Shown: positions 50,576-59,574, numbered from the stretch's first letter. The stretch is DNA of 64,000 nt from Microcystis aeruginosa FD4 (GCF_009792235.1 NZ_CP046973.1:5146001-5210000); one strand, 5' to 3'. Numbers and translations are program-made. The notes: generated by a model not told the origin, from the sequence alone.

Positions 50576-51565
50576 TCAACGCTTTTTAACAAAAAGTTGT
50601 GTAAAATAATATTCACCAGCATTATTTTTAGCGATACCGATACCGGTGAGATTATAATCACCAACCATATTTTTTTGATGACCAGGACTATTAATCCAAC
50701 CCTTGACGGCAACAGCAACGGGGTCAGGATATCCCTTCATAAAAGCCAAATTTTCGCCCATTTTTTCTAAAGGTATCATCCTTTGTACTGCCTTGACTCT
50801 TCCCTCAAAACCATCATGACTAAAAGGAGCCTGTTTATTGGCCATTTTTTGACTAAATAAGCGAGCTTCATGACTAACGCGAGCATCGAGACGTAGGGGC
50901 GGTAAATTTTGAGAAATTCGGTAGCGATTAACTTGATAATTAGTGTTCTCTTCGAGGGTAATAAAAAAAGATTGATTCCCGATAAAATCATAGCCAAGGG
51001 GATTAGTAGCAACGGGAGCGGATTGACGTTTTAAAAATATTTGAGTAAAGTATAATTTCCCTTGATTATCCGTCGCTACTCCAATCCCGGTACTATCAAA
51101 ATCTCCCTCCATATTTTCCCGATGACCTTGACTTTTAATCCAGCCATCCACAGCAATTATTACCGGGTCATCATAACCTTGATTAACTGCCACATTTTCC
51201 CCCACCGCTTCATAGGGAACGGAAACGCCAATAGTTTGCGCTCTTTTGTCAAAATCTTGATGACTAAAAGGAACTAAACCCGCAGCCATACGTTGGCTAT
51301 GTAATCTTGCTTGTTGCGAAATTGCCCGATTTAACAGTAGGGGAGATAAATTGCGAGATTGACGATAGCGATTGACCTGTTGATAGATTTTATTCTCTAA
51401 AACAAGTAAAGTTGCCGCATCTAAAGGAGAGGGAGAAGGAGAGGGAGAAAAAGATGGTACGAGTTCCTTAAAAGAGCTATAGTTTAAGGCACTACAGGCC
51501 ATTAAACTTGTCGATACAAGCATCAAAATTCCTAACTGATAACGTTTCTTAAAAGAACTTTTCAT
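50576..51565 (-). CDS. Lipoprotein with two CAP (SCP/PR-1-like) domains
   Basis: The 329-residue protein starts with a lipoprotein signal (LGILMLVSTSLMAC, lipobox L-M-A-C) and a Ser-Pro linker. Two related CAP domains follow, each with the pattern NRYRxSxNLxPLxL, HSQRMA or FSQKMA, FSHQDF or FSHDGF, and GHREN or GHQKN then TGIGVA or TGIGIA with YFTQ. The His/Glu residues of the CAP cavity are kept in both. Bacterial CAP proteins are often envelope- or spore-associated. The tandem arrangement probably arose by internal duplication. It is surface or periplasmic. Confidence 0.85.
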   Translation of the reverse strand: MKSSFKKRYQLGILMLVSTSLMACSALNYSSFKELVPSFSPSPSPSPLDAATLLVLENKIYQQVNRYRQSRNLSPLLLNRAISQQARLHSQRMAAGLVPFSHQDFDKRAQTIGVSVPYEAVGENVAVNQGYDDPVIIAVDGWIKSQGHRENMEGDFDSTGIGVATDNQGKLYFTQIFLKRQSAPVATNPLGYDFIGNQSFFITLEENTNYQVNRYRISQNLPPLRLDARVSHEARLFSQKMANKQAPFSHDGFEGRVKAVQRMIPLEKMGENLAFMKGYPDPVAVAVKGWINSPGHQKNMVGDYNLTGIGIAKNNAGEYYFTQLFVKKR

Positions 51566-51640
51566 ATTAAGCTAGTCCGGAACGAGGAACAGGTCAAAAC
51601 GAATATCAAATTTAGATACACAATAGCCGATACCTCTTAT

Positions 51641-51952
51641 TTAGGGTCTGCTGAAAAAGTTTCTCGTGGGGGCAGGGTGTGGGGTGTCGGGTGTAGGGTG
51701 TAGGGTTTTACCCATTTTCATCTGGTAAATTACCTACGGTTTGCGGCAAAAAGTTTGTTGGTGGGGTTAGGAGTCAGTAGCCGGTCGTTTCAGGCTTTGT
51801 TGCCCTGTTTTTTGTACCAAGCCATGTACTACAAGAAGGATAATGCCAGGTTTTTGAAAGTCCCAATCCTATTTTCGCGGCATGAACATCGGATTTTAAC
51901 AGGTCAAAAGCCTTATTTTAAAAGGGTTTTACCATTATTCAGCCAGCCCTAA
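51641..51952. mobile_element. MITE-like element with TTAGGG(T)CTGCTGAA ends
   Basis: TTAGGGTCTGCTGAAAAAG at 51641 and, inverted, TTAGGGCTGGCTGAATAATG at the right end (to 51952) form imperfect terminal repeats. The interior contains a GTGTGGGGTGTCGGGTGTAG run and no supported gene. The 65-codon open frame inside (51755-51952) is not convincing. Confidence 0.55.
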
Positions 51953-52060
51953 ATAGTAATCGATCAAAAGTGAAAGGACAGCAACAAACCGCCATTTAAT
52001 ACTGCTTATCTAATACTGGTCACTTAATACTCAAATCTGATAACTGATAACTGCTCACTG

Positions 52061-53308
52061 TTAACCATTCATCGATAAATATTTAGCCACCGATTGCACA
52101 TCTTTATCACCCCGTCCAGAGAAATTAATAACAATGCGAGGACTACCAGTTACTTGCGGGCAAAGAGTTTCTAAATAAGCTAAAGCGTGGGCAGTTTCTA
52201 GGGCCGGAATAATCCCTTCTAAACGGGAAACTCTTTGAAAAGCTTCTAATGCTTCCTGGTCAGTCACGCTGTAATATTCGGCGCGACCAATATCTTTTAA
52301 AAAGCTATGTTCTGGCCCGACTCCGGGATAATCTAAACCGGCACTAATGGAGTGAGCCTCGATAACTTGACCTTCGTTATCTTGTAATAAATAACTCATG
52401 GCCCCATGTAGAACCCCCGGTTGACCTTGGGTAAGGGTGGCGGCGTGTTTTCCGGAAGCGATACTTTCCCCAGCGGCCTCAACACCAATTAAACGCACGG
52501 AAGTTTCTTTAACAAACTCATGAAATAAACCCATAGCATTAGAACCACCCCCCACACAAGCGAGGAGAATATCCGGTAAACCGCCCCATTTTTCCAGACT
52601 TTGCTGACGAGTTTCTTGACCAATAACCGCATGAAAATCGCGCACCATCATCGGATAGGGGTGGGGACCGGCCACAGAACCAAGGATGTAGTGAGTGGTT
52701 TCCACATTAGTTACCCAGTCGCGAATCGCTTCCGAGGTGGCATCTTTCAGGGTTCCCGTCCCGGCGGCCACGGGTTGCACCGTTGCGCCAAGCAGTCTCA
52801 TGCGGAAAACATTGAGTTCCTGGCGTTCCATGTCGTGAATTCCCATATAAATCACGCATTCTAGACCAAAACGAGCGCAAACCGTAGCGGTGGCCACGCC
52901 GTGCTGTCCTGCCCCGGTTTCGGCGATAATGCGTTTTTTACCCATGCGTTTGGCTAATAAAACCTGACCGAGGGCGTTATTAATCTTGTGGGCCCCGGTA
53001 TGGTTTAAATCTTCCCTTTTTAGGTAAATTTGCGCCCCAGTACCGTCAGCTTTGGCATAATGGGCGGTGAGACGTTCGGCAAAATATAAGGGGCTAGGTC
53101 TGCCGACGTAATCCTTGAGTAGTTGATTTAATTCTTCTTGAAAATCGGGGTCGTCTTTGTACTGATTATAGGCCGTTTCTAGTTCACTTAAGGCTGGCAT
53201 CAGGGTTTCTGGGACGTATTTGCCCCCGTAGCGTCCAAAACGCCCAAAAGCATCGGGATACTGGCTTGCTGTGCTGGCTGAGGCGGCATAAATCGGCGTG
53301 ATAGTCAT
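52061..53308 (-). CDS. trpB: Tryptophan synthase beta chain
   Basis: The 415-residue protein carries FGRYGGKYVPETLMPALSEL, the PLP lysine at residue 108 (HTGAHKINNAL), ETGAGQHGVATATVCARFGL, and the phosphate-binding GGGSNAMG, with SAGLDYPGVGPEHSFLKD near the end. It condenses indole with serine in the last step of tryptophan synthesis, with TrpA, which is not in the window. It is a normal TrpB1-type protein by length and motifs. It is monocistronic here, ending near ACTGATAACTG repeats. Confidence 0.95.
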   Translation of the reverse strand: MTITPIYAASASTASQYPDAFGRFGRYGGKYVPETLMPALSELETAYNQYKDDPDFQEELNQLLKDYVGRPSPLYFAERLTAHYAKADGTGAQIYLKREDLNHTGAHKINNALGQVLLAKRMGKKRIIAETGAGQHGVATATVCARFGLECVIYMGIHDMERQELNVFRMRLLGATVQPVAAGTGTLKDATSEAIRDWVTNVETTHYILGSVAGPHPYPMMVRDFHAVIGQETRQQSLEKWGGLPDILLACVGGGSNAMGLFHEFVKETSVRLIGVEAAGESIASGKHAATLTQGQPGVLHGAMSYLLQDNEGQVIEAHSISAGLDYPGVGPEHSFLKDIGRAEYYSVTDQEALEAFQRVSRLEGIIPALETAHALAYLETLCPQVTGSPRIVINFSGRGDKDVQSVAKYLSMNG

Positions 53309-53423
53309 GTAAACCTTCGATGAGAGACTTATAATCCATTATAAATCTAAGGGTTTAGTCTCTGGGTTAACCTCAGTTCCAGGGCAAATCAAAGGGTGAG
53401 CATTGCCCACCCTGTTACTGATT

Positions 53424-55993
53424 TTACAGCCAAATACTCACATCAACTTTTAACACTTGTCCTAATAGTAATAACCACTTTAATTGAGTCATCGGCCAAG
53501 GACAGAAAGCAGCTATTGAATTGGACTGCAAACAATTAGGAACTAGACGATCGTGGAAATAATAATAGTATAATTCCTGAGAGCGATCGAGGGATAATCC
53601 TAGCTTTAATTGTTGGCTAACTTCAATTAAACGGGTGATTAACCTAGTATCCTCCTCCGCCGTTAAAGGATCGCCATCGTGTAATAATTTCCCAAGAGAT
53701 TGCCAGAGCAAACTTTCTAAGGTTTGATGCGCTTCAGGAATATTTAATTGACAGTGTAAATGATTGGCTTCCTTCGCAATAGCCAATAATTGATCGAGAT
53801 TATTCTCCGTTGCTTGCCGCTGCTCAAAATCTTTTTCTAGGGCATTAATCACCTGTAAACAACGGTGAGAAATGGCAATATCAGCCGCTACCTGTAACTC
53901 TTGAGGTACGGGCAGCTCATCCCTTTGGAAAGCCGCTAAAATGCCGTAATTATCCCGATAAACTTGGGTATATAATTGATCGAGACGTTTTTTAGTTTCG
54001 GCTGTCACCTTCTGCATGATCCGGTGTCTTTCATCGGCAAAAAGATGGGGTAAAGCAAAAAAGTTTTCTCCCAATCCGCGCCCCATTTCTACGATCATGG
54101 TCGAGACACTGGCCTGTTGTAAAGATTCAAAGAGATGATCCTTTAGATTGGTATAGATTAACCGACTGTTAAACGGTTGAATGCAACAGTAAAAATCCCA
54201 ACCTCCTAAATGTAGAACAGCAAAGACAAAATGTTCACTTTCTTGGGTAATTTCTGAGGTTAATTCCACCTGTCCCACTGCTAAAGTTAAAGACCCGATC
54301 GCTTGTTTTTGATAATCTAATTGACGGGTATTGTAACAATAAATCCGATGATGACTGGGATAATTGGTAAATAGGGAACTAATGGCGTAATGGGCCGCCA
54401 CCTGTTCCAAATCGACCCGCGCAGAAGTGACCAATTGTCGATAGACATCGGCCCCATCTTGATATAACTTAACGTTACTGGGGGCTAAAGCTAGACGACT
54501 GAGGAAATTCATTTCTAATTGAATTCCAGCCACTTCTCCAGCTAATTCCAGGGCCCGGCCCGCATATCTCAAAATTTGCGTACCTTCAGGTCGAGAAATT
54601 TCCTCAAAAAACCAGCCACAACTGGTAAACATCAATAAAGCCTGTCTTTGCATTTCTAACAAACGCAAAGCATCGATTTTCTCGCTTTTACTCAGGTTGC
54701 GACTTTGATGTAGGGCGAGGAAATGTTCGATCGCATCTGGGGATCGATCTAAAATAACTGCAATGTAGTCATCCCTTGTCTGCCAAGGATCGCGGAAAAA
54801 TTCCTGTCCCTGAATCTCATAGACCTTAATTAACTCATCTCTGAGCCAATTTAGGGACTCCCGCAGGGGTTTACGCCATTTTTGCTGGTAATTTCCCCCT
54901 CCCCCGCAACCACAGTCATCCTGCCAACGATTTACGCCATGGACGCAACTCCAGGCGGTCACGGGTTTTAATTCCACTTCCCAAGTCGGGGGGCAAATAC
55001 TGAGATAATGGGCGAAATTAGTGACTGTCCAGCCGTTTTTAGGAAAAGATTCCGTAAAAGCATAGCTAAGACACTTCTCTGTCCCCTGTTTGTGGTGGCC
55101 GAAGGTTTCCCCATCGGTGGCGACGCTGATTAACTGGGAGGGACGATGATCCCCTTTAATTGCTTGTCCCAGACGACCGACGAGAAAATCACTGCTGGCT
55201 AGGACATCATTAAAGCCCATATCCCGAGAAATCGGGCCATCGTAGAAGAAAATATCCAGATAACGACCATCGGGGATGTAACAGCGATAGGGACGGGTGG
55301 GATCGATTTGACCTCCGGCCACCGCGTGCCATTGGGGATGGGGATCATGGTCGCTAGGGAAAGGACGACAGCGCAGGGCCTGGGAAGGGGCTAAAATGGT
55401 GAATTTAATCCCCTCATCGATTAAAGCTGTCACTGTGGCTAAATCAATGGCTGTTTCCGCTAACCACATTCCTTCGGGATCGCGACCGAAACGATGCTGA
55501 AAATCGGCTTTTCCCCAGCGAATTTGGGTGTATTTGTCCTGTTTGTTGGCTAGGGGCAGAATGATATGATTATAGACTTGGGCGATGGCGTTACCATGAC
55601 CGTTTAAGCGTTGACAACTTTTTGATCCGCTGCCAAGATGCGTTGGTAAACTTCGGGATCATGGGATTGCATCCATGACATGAGGGTGGCCCCGATGTTA
55701 AAGCTGAGATATTCGTAGTTATTAACTATTTTGATCACTTCTCCCCGGTCATTGTAAATGCGCGCAAAAGCATTGGCACGATAACACTCGTGATGGATGC
55801 GTTCATTCCAATTGTGGAAGGGATGGGCGCTCGGCTGCCGTTCAATTCTGTCTAGATAGGGATTTTCTCGCGGTGGTTGGTAAAAATGTCCGTGAACCGT
55901 GATATAAACTCCGTGAGCGGTTTTCAGGGGATCGACCCCCGTATCGGTATAGGAATAAAAGGTTGTAGAAGGATTTTCAACAAGATAAGTCAT
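53424..55993 (-). pseudogene. GH57/DUF3536 family protein, frameshifted in an A-run
   Basis: ATG 55993 opens MTYLVENPSTTFYSYTDTGV, then VYITVHGHFYQPPRENPYLD (the GH57 HGHFYQPPRENP motif) and stops at 55604 after QRILAADQKVVNA. One extra A in the five-A run at 55619-55623 would restore KSCQRLNGHGNAIAQVYNHI, LANKQDKYTQIRWGKADFQH and the long second part MWLAETAIDLATVTALIDEG, to 53424. The repaired protein is about 856 residues, right for GH57/DUF3536. The family includes 4-alpha-glucanotransferase or amylopullulanase-like enzymes; the substrate here is unknown. A homopolymer error or true frameshift cannot be told apart. Confidence 0.85.
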
Positions 55994-56075
55994 AGAAATG
56001 CCTAGAAAATCGGTTTTTTTGAGCGAAAATAGCTGTAGAATGTAGCGACCTGATGTTTAAAAAGACTGAAAACCG

Positions 56076-56092
56076 GGCCGTTTTTTACGGCC
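56076..56092 (-). terminator. GGCCGT/ACGGCC hairpin upstream of the GH57 gene
   Basis: GGCCGTTTTTTACGGCC is a strong stem. On the minus strand it is followed by CGGTTTTCAGTCTTTTT, so it could terminate transcription coming from the TA island. The surrounding 55994-56265 has no gene. Confidence 0.4.
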
Positions 56093-56269
56093 TTGGGGTC
56101 ACAATACCATGTTTTGTTTTCCTAGCAAAGCTAGGGTTAACAATTCGCAACTTCTCTATACACAGCCCTAAGTAATACTAAATTTTGTGACAAAATCTAG
56201 CTTTTTCGGGTAAGCTGTTGACTATCTAGGGCTGACTGACCATCCTTTGCAATCAGCATTCTACCCTAG

Positions 56270-56425
56270 GAGAGATGCGATCGCTCCTCCCCCTGCCCAA
56301 AAAGCGATCGCCATTACCCAAAAATTGCTCCTTCCAAAAATGATCGCCCCCTGCATTCCTATCCCAAGCAATGGCAATTTTAAAGTTTAATCAAGAAGAT
56401 GACAGCGATCACATTTATGACGGAT
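56270..56425. repeat. HIP1-rich spacer S1 of the TA island
   Basis: Contains GCGATCGC-rich units and the phrase CATTCCTATCCCAAGCAATG followed by GCAATTTTAAAGTTTAATCA, shared with spacers at 57018-57055, 60770-60805, 62270-62310 and 63745-63935. Non-coding. Confidence 0.7.
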
Positions 56426-56427
56426 AA

Positions 56428-56637
56428 TCAAGGTTGAGAGTTTTGGCGAAATCGTGCTGTAAATTCAGGATATTTTTCTAAATCTTCAACCGAATCTACT
56501 GGAGGCATTTCAATCCAATTTCCTTGTTGATGTAGTCTGTCTATATAAGCATAGAAGGCTTGTTGATCATCTCGGTGAGAAAGCATATAATCTTGCAGTT
56601 CTTTTTGACTCATTGCTTGAAATTTAGGTTGACTCAT
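56428..56637 (-). CDS. DUF6887-type small protein
   Basis: I start at ATG 56637 (MSQPKFQAMSQKELQDYMLS), which overlaps the upstream stop as ATGA. The 69-residue protein continues HRDDQQAFYAYIDRLHQQGN, then WIEMPP, the pattern of the cyanobacterial DUF6887 family. These genes are habitually paired with DUF6888 and behave like a TA-like cassette, but toxin activity is not established. The frame is intact. Confidence 0.7.
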   Translation of the reverse strand: MSQPKFQAMSQKELQDYMLSHRDDQQAFYAYIDRLHQQGNWIEMPPVDSVEDLEKYPEFTARFRQNSQP

Positions 56638-56852
56638 GCAATGTACCTCCAATTTCCGTTTGGATAGATTTCAATAATGTTTTCCTCTCCTGCCAGGAAA
56701 AAAATATTTCCCGTGCGCTCATCTAGACGAACAATGTTAATAGGTAAATAAAGTCTAGTAAACCAACAACACAGGACATAACATCTTGTTTTTTGCTCTG
56801 ACGTAGCTATAATTGTAACTCCTTTTTTGGTTAATTTGAAAGATGATAACAA
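56634..56852 (-). CDS. DUF6888-type small protein, probable start codon changed ATG to ATA
   Basis: The homologous part begins ATSEQKTRCYVLCCWFTRLY, then LPINIVRLDERTGNIFFLAG and IEIYPNGNWRYIA, the DUF6888 pattern. The family start should be at 56808-56810, where GGAG sits at proper spacing but the codon reads ATA. The next in-frame initiator is TTG 56850-56852, which adds 14 unrelated residues. Either expression is reduced, or ATA is used inefficiently. The coordinates follow the TTG frame. Confidence 0.6.
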   Translation of the reverse strand: MLSSFKLTKKGVTIIATSEQKTRCYVLCCWFTRLYLPINIVRLDERTGNIFFLAGEENIIEIYPNGNWRYIA

Positions 56853-56867
56853 TTATAGAATAGGTGT

Positions 56868-57066
56868 GTTAAAAGCGATCGCCCCTCCCCCTGACCCAAA
56901 AGCGATCGCTATTCCCCAAAAATTGCTCATTCCAAAAATGATCGTTCCTCCCCCTGACCCAAAAGCGATCGCCATTACCCAAAAATTGCTCCTTCCAAAA
57001 ATGATCGCCCCCCGCATTCCTATCCCAAGCAATGGCAATTTTAAAGTTTAATCAACAAGATGATAG
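56868..57066. repeat. HIP1-rich spacer S2, two tandem copies of a ~68-bp unit
   Basis: The unit GCGATCGCCCCTCCCCCTGA, followed by CCCAAAAGCGATCGC and AAAAATTGCTCNTTCCAAAAATGATCG, occurs twice in tandem. The shared CATTCCTATCCCAAGCAATG phrase follows. Its plus strand keeps an open frame (56827-57051), which is a by-product of the repeat, not a gene. Confidence 0.75.
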
Positions 57067-57080
57067 CGATTACCTTGAGC

Positions 57081-57529
57081 CTAGTCATAATGAAATTTAC
57101 AACTGATAATATAGCGGTTCTCGCATCTGTGCGGCACACTTAAACCTTTGCTGATTAAGCTGTTCAGGATCGGGAATGTACCTCTTGTGAATCAGAAACG
57201 CTATAATAATTTCTGTTTCTGTAATTTTATATAGCGTTTACTGTTCACAAGAGGTACATTATCGGTGTTAAAAAGCTTAATCAGCAAAGGTTTAAATGTG
57301 CCACACAGGTGTGAGAAAAGCTATATACTAAGCGATGTTCATCATCAATGCGTCTTGACCAATAACCCTTGAGTTGATATTTTAAGGGTTCGGGTTTACC
57401 GATTTCAGAGAAGGGATGGCGCAATATATCATCAATTAAATCAACGATTTTTTTATAGAGTTTTTTGTCTTCTATCGCCCATTCATTGAATTCTTTAAAA
57501 GCTTTCGGATCAAATACTATATTTTTCAA
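57081..57529 (-). pseudogene. yoeB: YoeB/Txe-type toxin interrupted by a 216-bp palindromic element
   Basis: ATG 57529 reads MKNIVFDPKAFKEFNEWAIE, then SRRIDDEHRLVY, the YoeB ribonuclease fold up to its last strands. It then enters a long palindromic element and stops at 57281. Past the element the expected C-terminus YIISCKFHYD with its stop (57081) is found. The catalytic His/Tyr near the C-terminus is therefore separated from the body. The toxin should be inactive. It overlaps its antitoxin by 20 bp. Confidence 0.85.
57110..57325. mobile_element. 216-bp near-perfect palindrome (MITE) inserted in yoeB
   Basis: Arms of about 97 bp: TATAGCGGTTCTCGCATCTG at the left, and the complement of TATAGCTTTTCTCACACCTG at the right. 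Both continue with CACATTTAAACCTTTGCTGA-type sequence and AATGTACCTCTTGTGAA. The loop is about 20 bp. TA borders suggest mobilisation by an IS630/Tc1-type transposase. A transcript would fold into a very long hairpin. Confidence 0.85.
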
Positions 57530-57764
57530 GCCATTCTTTTGTGGTGATTGTCACTAATTTTTCTTTATTTTCTATTCTGTCAATAGCTTCGGATAATTGA
57601 CGCTGATTGGCTTCTGTTGAAAGAAGATATTCGGTTGTATCGGGTTCAGAATCAGATACTAAAATAATGATATCCACATCCGTTCCTTCTTCTAGTTCCG
57701 TAGAATAAAGCTCTATTTTTCCTTCTCTACCAACAATTCCTTTCTGTTTAATCGCTCTAATCAT
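57510..57764 (-). CDS. Phd/YefM-like antitoxin of the YoeB-type toxin
   Basis: I use ATG 57764 (MIRAIKQKGIVGREGKIELY); the frame opens at 57791 with no better signal. The 84-residue protein has the acidic middle TELEEGTDVDIIILVSDSEP and the C-terminal neutralisation segment TEYLLSTEANQRQLSEAIDR, ending TKEWLEKYSI, as in YefM-type antitoxins. It is intact even though its toxin is broken. Confidence 0.78.
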   Translation of the reverse strand: MIRAIKQKGIVGREGKIELYSTELEEGTDVDIIILVSDSEPDTTEYLLSTEANQRQLSEAIDRIENKEKLVTITTKEWLEKYSI

Positions 57765-57837
57765 GATTTTTTCTCTTAAGATGTCAAACAATTATGGCTA
57801 TTATATCAAAATCAGCATGAGTTAGAACTGATGACAA

Positions 57838-57962
57838 GAAAAGCGATCGCCCCTCGTCATCACAAAAAACGATCGCTATCTCCGAAGGATTGGCTCTCAC
57901 AATAATGATCGCCTCTTTACCATCTATAAAGCGATCGCCTTTGATCATCAATGTTTGTGACG
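57838..57962. repeat. HIP1-rich spacer S3
   Basis: GCGATCGCCCCTCGTCATCA, then ACGATCGCTATCTCCGAAGG and AAGCGATCGCCTTTGATC. A diverged member of the island's spacer family. Non-coding. Confidence 0.6.
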
Positions 57963-57968
57963 ATTTAC

Positions 57969-58399
57969 CAAAATTTTGGGTTAAAGCCCCGTCCTTTTAG
58001 GACGGCTTTATGTTAAAATGAAATTGGTTTGAATCCCCTGAGTGGGCGGTAGTGAATGGCTCGATTGAGTTGAACCCTTGAACTCGAAAGTCTGCATAAG
58101 AGACAAAAAGGGAGGGTAGCGAAAACCTCGTCAAACATAGCGCAGTAGCCGATAAACAACGGTGAATGAAAAACCAGTAAAAATCTTTGTCGTCAGACAG
58201 ATAGGGTAGGGCATACCCAAATCTTGGTTAAAAGACCAAAACGCTTGGAGAGTGAACCAGAAAAAGGATAACTAGATAGCAAGTGATATTCTAGTAGGTT
58301 CGGTTCAGACATAATCGTGTAAGACCTAAGTAAGGGAAACCAGAAAGGGCTGTGATGAGCTTCGAGAATCCTCACGCCTTTAGGCCCGGGAGTGTCAAG
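57969..58399. mobile_element. IS200/IS605-ended element without protein
   Basis: The left end AAAATTTTGGGTTAAAGCCCC with CGTCCTTTTAGGACG and the right end CCTCACGCCTTTAGGCCCGG then GAGTGTCAA bracket about 430 bp. No tnpA or tnpB frame is present inside; the 60-codon minus-strand frame at 58193-58375 is not convincing. The interior is unique, GA-rich and structured, compatible with a leftover guide-RNA scaffold. Confidence 0.6.
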
Positions 58400-58457
58400 C
58401 TGTGTTAACCCATCCTACGCGATCAGCGATCGCACTATCAGCCAATAGCGATCGCCT

Positions 58458-58661
58458 TTATCGAGAAGAAATAGCTACCTGCACATTCGGAGAAAAATTC
58501 TCGATTTTTCGAGAAGCATTAAGAATTTCAATCCCGATTACATTACCTGCTTGATCATAGTCAAGAATAACCCCCGGACTGATTGCCTCACTTTCTTCTA
58601 CGGGTGTGTCATGCCAGGTAATTGTTAAAACGTCAACTTCAGCATCATATTTAGCTTTCAT
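58458..58661 (-). CDS. DUF2283 protein
   Basis: Starts at ATG 58661 (MKAKYDAEVDVLTITWHDTP), overlapping the DUF4258 gene's last codons. The 67 residues continue VEESEAISPGVILDYDQAGN, then VIGIEILNASRKIENF, the DUF2283 pattern. DUF2283 is often next to DUF4258 and the two are usually treated as a TA-like pair. The frame is intact. Confidence 0.75.
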   Translation of the reverse strand: MKAKYDAEVDVLTITWHDTPVEESEAISPGVILDYDQAGNVIGIEILNASRKIENFSPNVQVAISSR

Positions 58662-58917
58662 TTGATAGCTGCCTATATTTTCTAAGTTTACTGGTAACAT
58701 ATAGTGTAACAATTTTTTGAGGCTCAACTAAGTCATTAATGTAAATTCTCAGAAGATAAGTTTTATTGTTAATGGCGACAAACGTACCTTGATCAACTTT
58801 GAGTCCATCTTCTTCTAAAATTTGCTCAGGATTATTGAGGATGTCCTGCAATATTTTTCAAGAGATTTGGCGTTGAATAATTTTTTCTTCGGCATGGTGA
58901 CTTAAAATAAAGTTCAC
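58651..58917 (-). pseudogene. DUF4258 protein with in-frame TGA
   Basis: The best start is GTG 58915-58917 (VNFILSHHAEEKIIQRQIS). TGA at 58858-58860 follows, and the same frame continues KILQDILNNPEQILEEDGLK, then TYLLRIYINDLVEPQKIVTL and YVTSKLRKY. The LSHHAEEKIxQRxIS start and VTLYxTSKxxKY end are the DUF4258 signatures. A CGA-to-TGA change explains the stop. As written, only a 66-residue C-terminal part could be made from an internal start. Confidence 0.8.
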
Positions 58918-58980
58918 GAGGATTTTGGAGTATTTTTTTTGTAAGGGATTAGTAAAAATTATAAAGCAAATAATCGCACT

Positions 58981-59067
58981 GTAGGTCGGTTTGAACGAAG
59001 TGAAACCCAATAAATTAGGGTAAGACAAAAAGGCAATGTTGGGTTTCGTCACCTTAACCCAACCTAC
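58981..59067. repeat. REP palindrome (RAYT-associated)
   Basis: GTAGGTCGGTTTGAACGAAG...AAACCCAA and TTGGGTTTCGTCACCTTAAC...CCAACCTAC form an extended hairpin of the same family as 60407-60587. Confidence 0.75.
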
Positions 59068-59116
59068 AAGATCGCTCTTTCAAAGGCCAAAATAATCACA
59101 TTTAAAGGATTTTGCC

Positions 59117-59356
59117 TTAAGTTTTTTCATAGGAAGCAATAAAATCATCTCGTGAGATACCCGCTTGAGTGCAAATACTTCTTAATGTAGAGCTTTTAAT
59201 TTGCTGGTGATTTGGTAGTGTTAAAGGTGTTGTTGTTCCATCCGAATTTTTTCTAATCATAGAAATATGCTCTTTTTCTCTAACAATTGAAAAACCAAAT
59301 TTTTCAAGAACTTTAATCACTTTGGCGTTGGGAGCATCAACGGGAAATTTTGCCAT
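59117..59356 (-). CDS. hicA: HicA-type toxin, intact
   Basis: The 79-residue protein reads MAKFPVDAPNAKVIKVLEKF, then GFSIVREKEHISMIRKNSDG (the active His lies in EHISM) and PLTLPNHQQIKSSTLRSICT. It is a dsRBD-like HicA/YcfA mRNA interferase. Its ATG overlaps the hicB stop by one base (TAATG). It is one of the TA pairs in the island with both genes open. Confidence 0.8.
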   Translation of the reverse strand: MAKFPVDAPNAKVIKVLEKFGFSIVREKEHISMIRKNSDGTTTPLTLPNHQQIKSSTLRSICTQAGISRDDFIASYEKT

Positions 59357-59574
59357 TAGACCATTGCCTCTACAACAAAGGCTTCTAATACAGATGATTC
59401 AGCTTCGAGAACTGATTCCCCAAAGGTTTCAACATGAAAAGCGATCGCCGATCGCACGTCATTAAGAGCATCTTCATAGGTATCACCTTCACCGACTACT
59501 ACGCCTTGAATTCCCAATGGATAGGCGATATAGCCATCAGGATGTTTTTCAACAATGATTTTAATGGATTTCAT
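59356..59574 (-). CDS. hicB: HicB-type antitoxin, intact
   Basis: The 72-residue protein reads MKSIKIIVEKHPDGYIAYPL, then GIQGVVVGEGDTYEDALNDV and RSAIAFHVETFG, the HicB RNase-H-like fold without an added DNA-binding domain. It precedes and overlaps hicA by one base. Confidence 0.8.
   Translation of the reverse strand: MKSIKIIVEKHPDGYIAYPLGIQGVVVGEGDTYEDALNDVRSAIAFHVETFGESVLEAESSVLEAFVVEAMV

Noticed and set aside
51755..51952. 65-codon frame in the MITE at 51641-51952
   Set aside because: It extends into the terminal inverted repeat and has no start signal; more likely the MITE interior.
56827..57051. Open frame across spacer S2 with a repeated PKAIAI...KLLLPKMIAP peptide
   Set aside because: It comes from the HIP1-rich repeat units, recurs in other spacers in broken form and has no ribosome-binding site.
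58193..58375. 60-codon minus-strand frame in the IS605-ended element
   Set aside because: No homology, no signal, and it lies in the structured non-coding part of the element.
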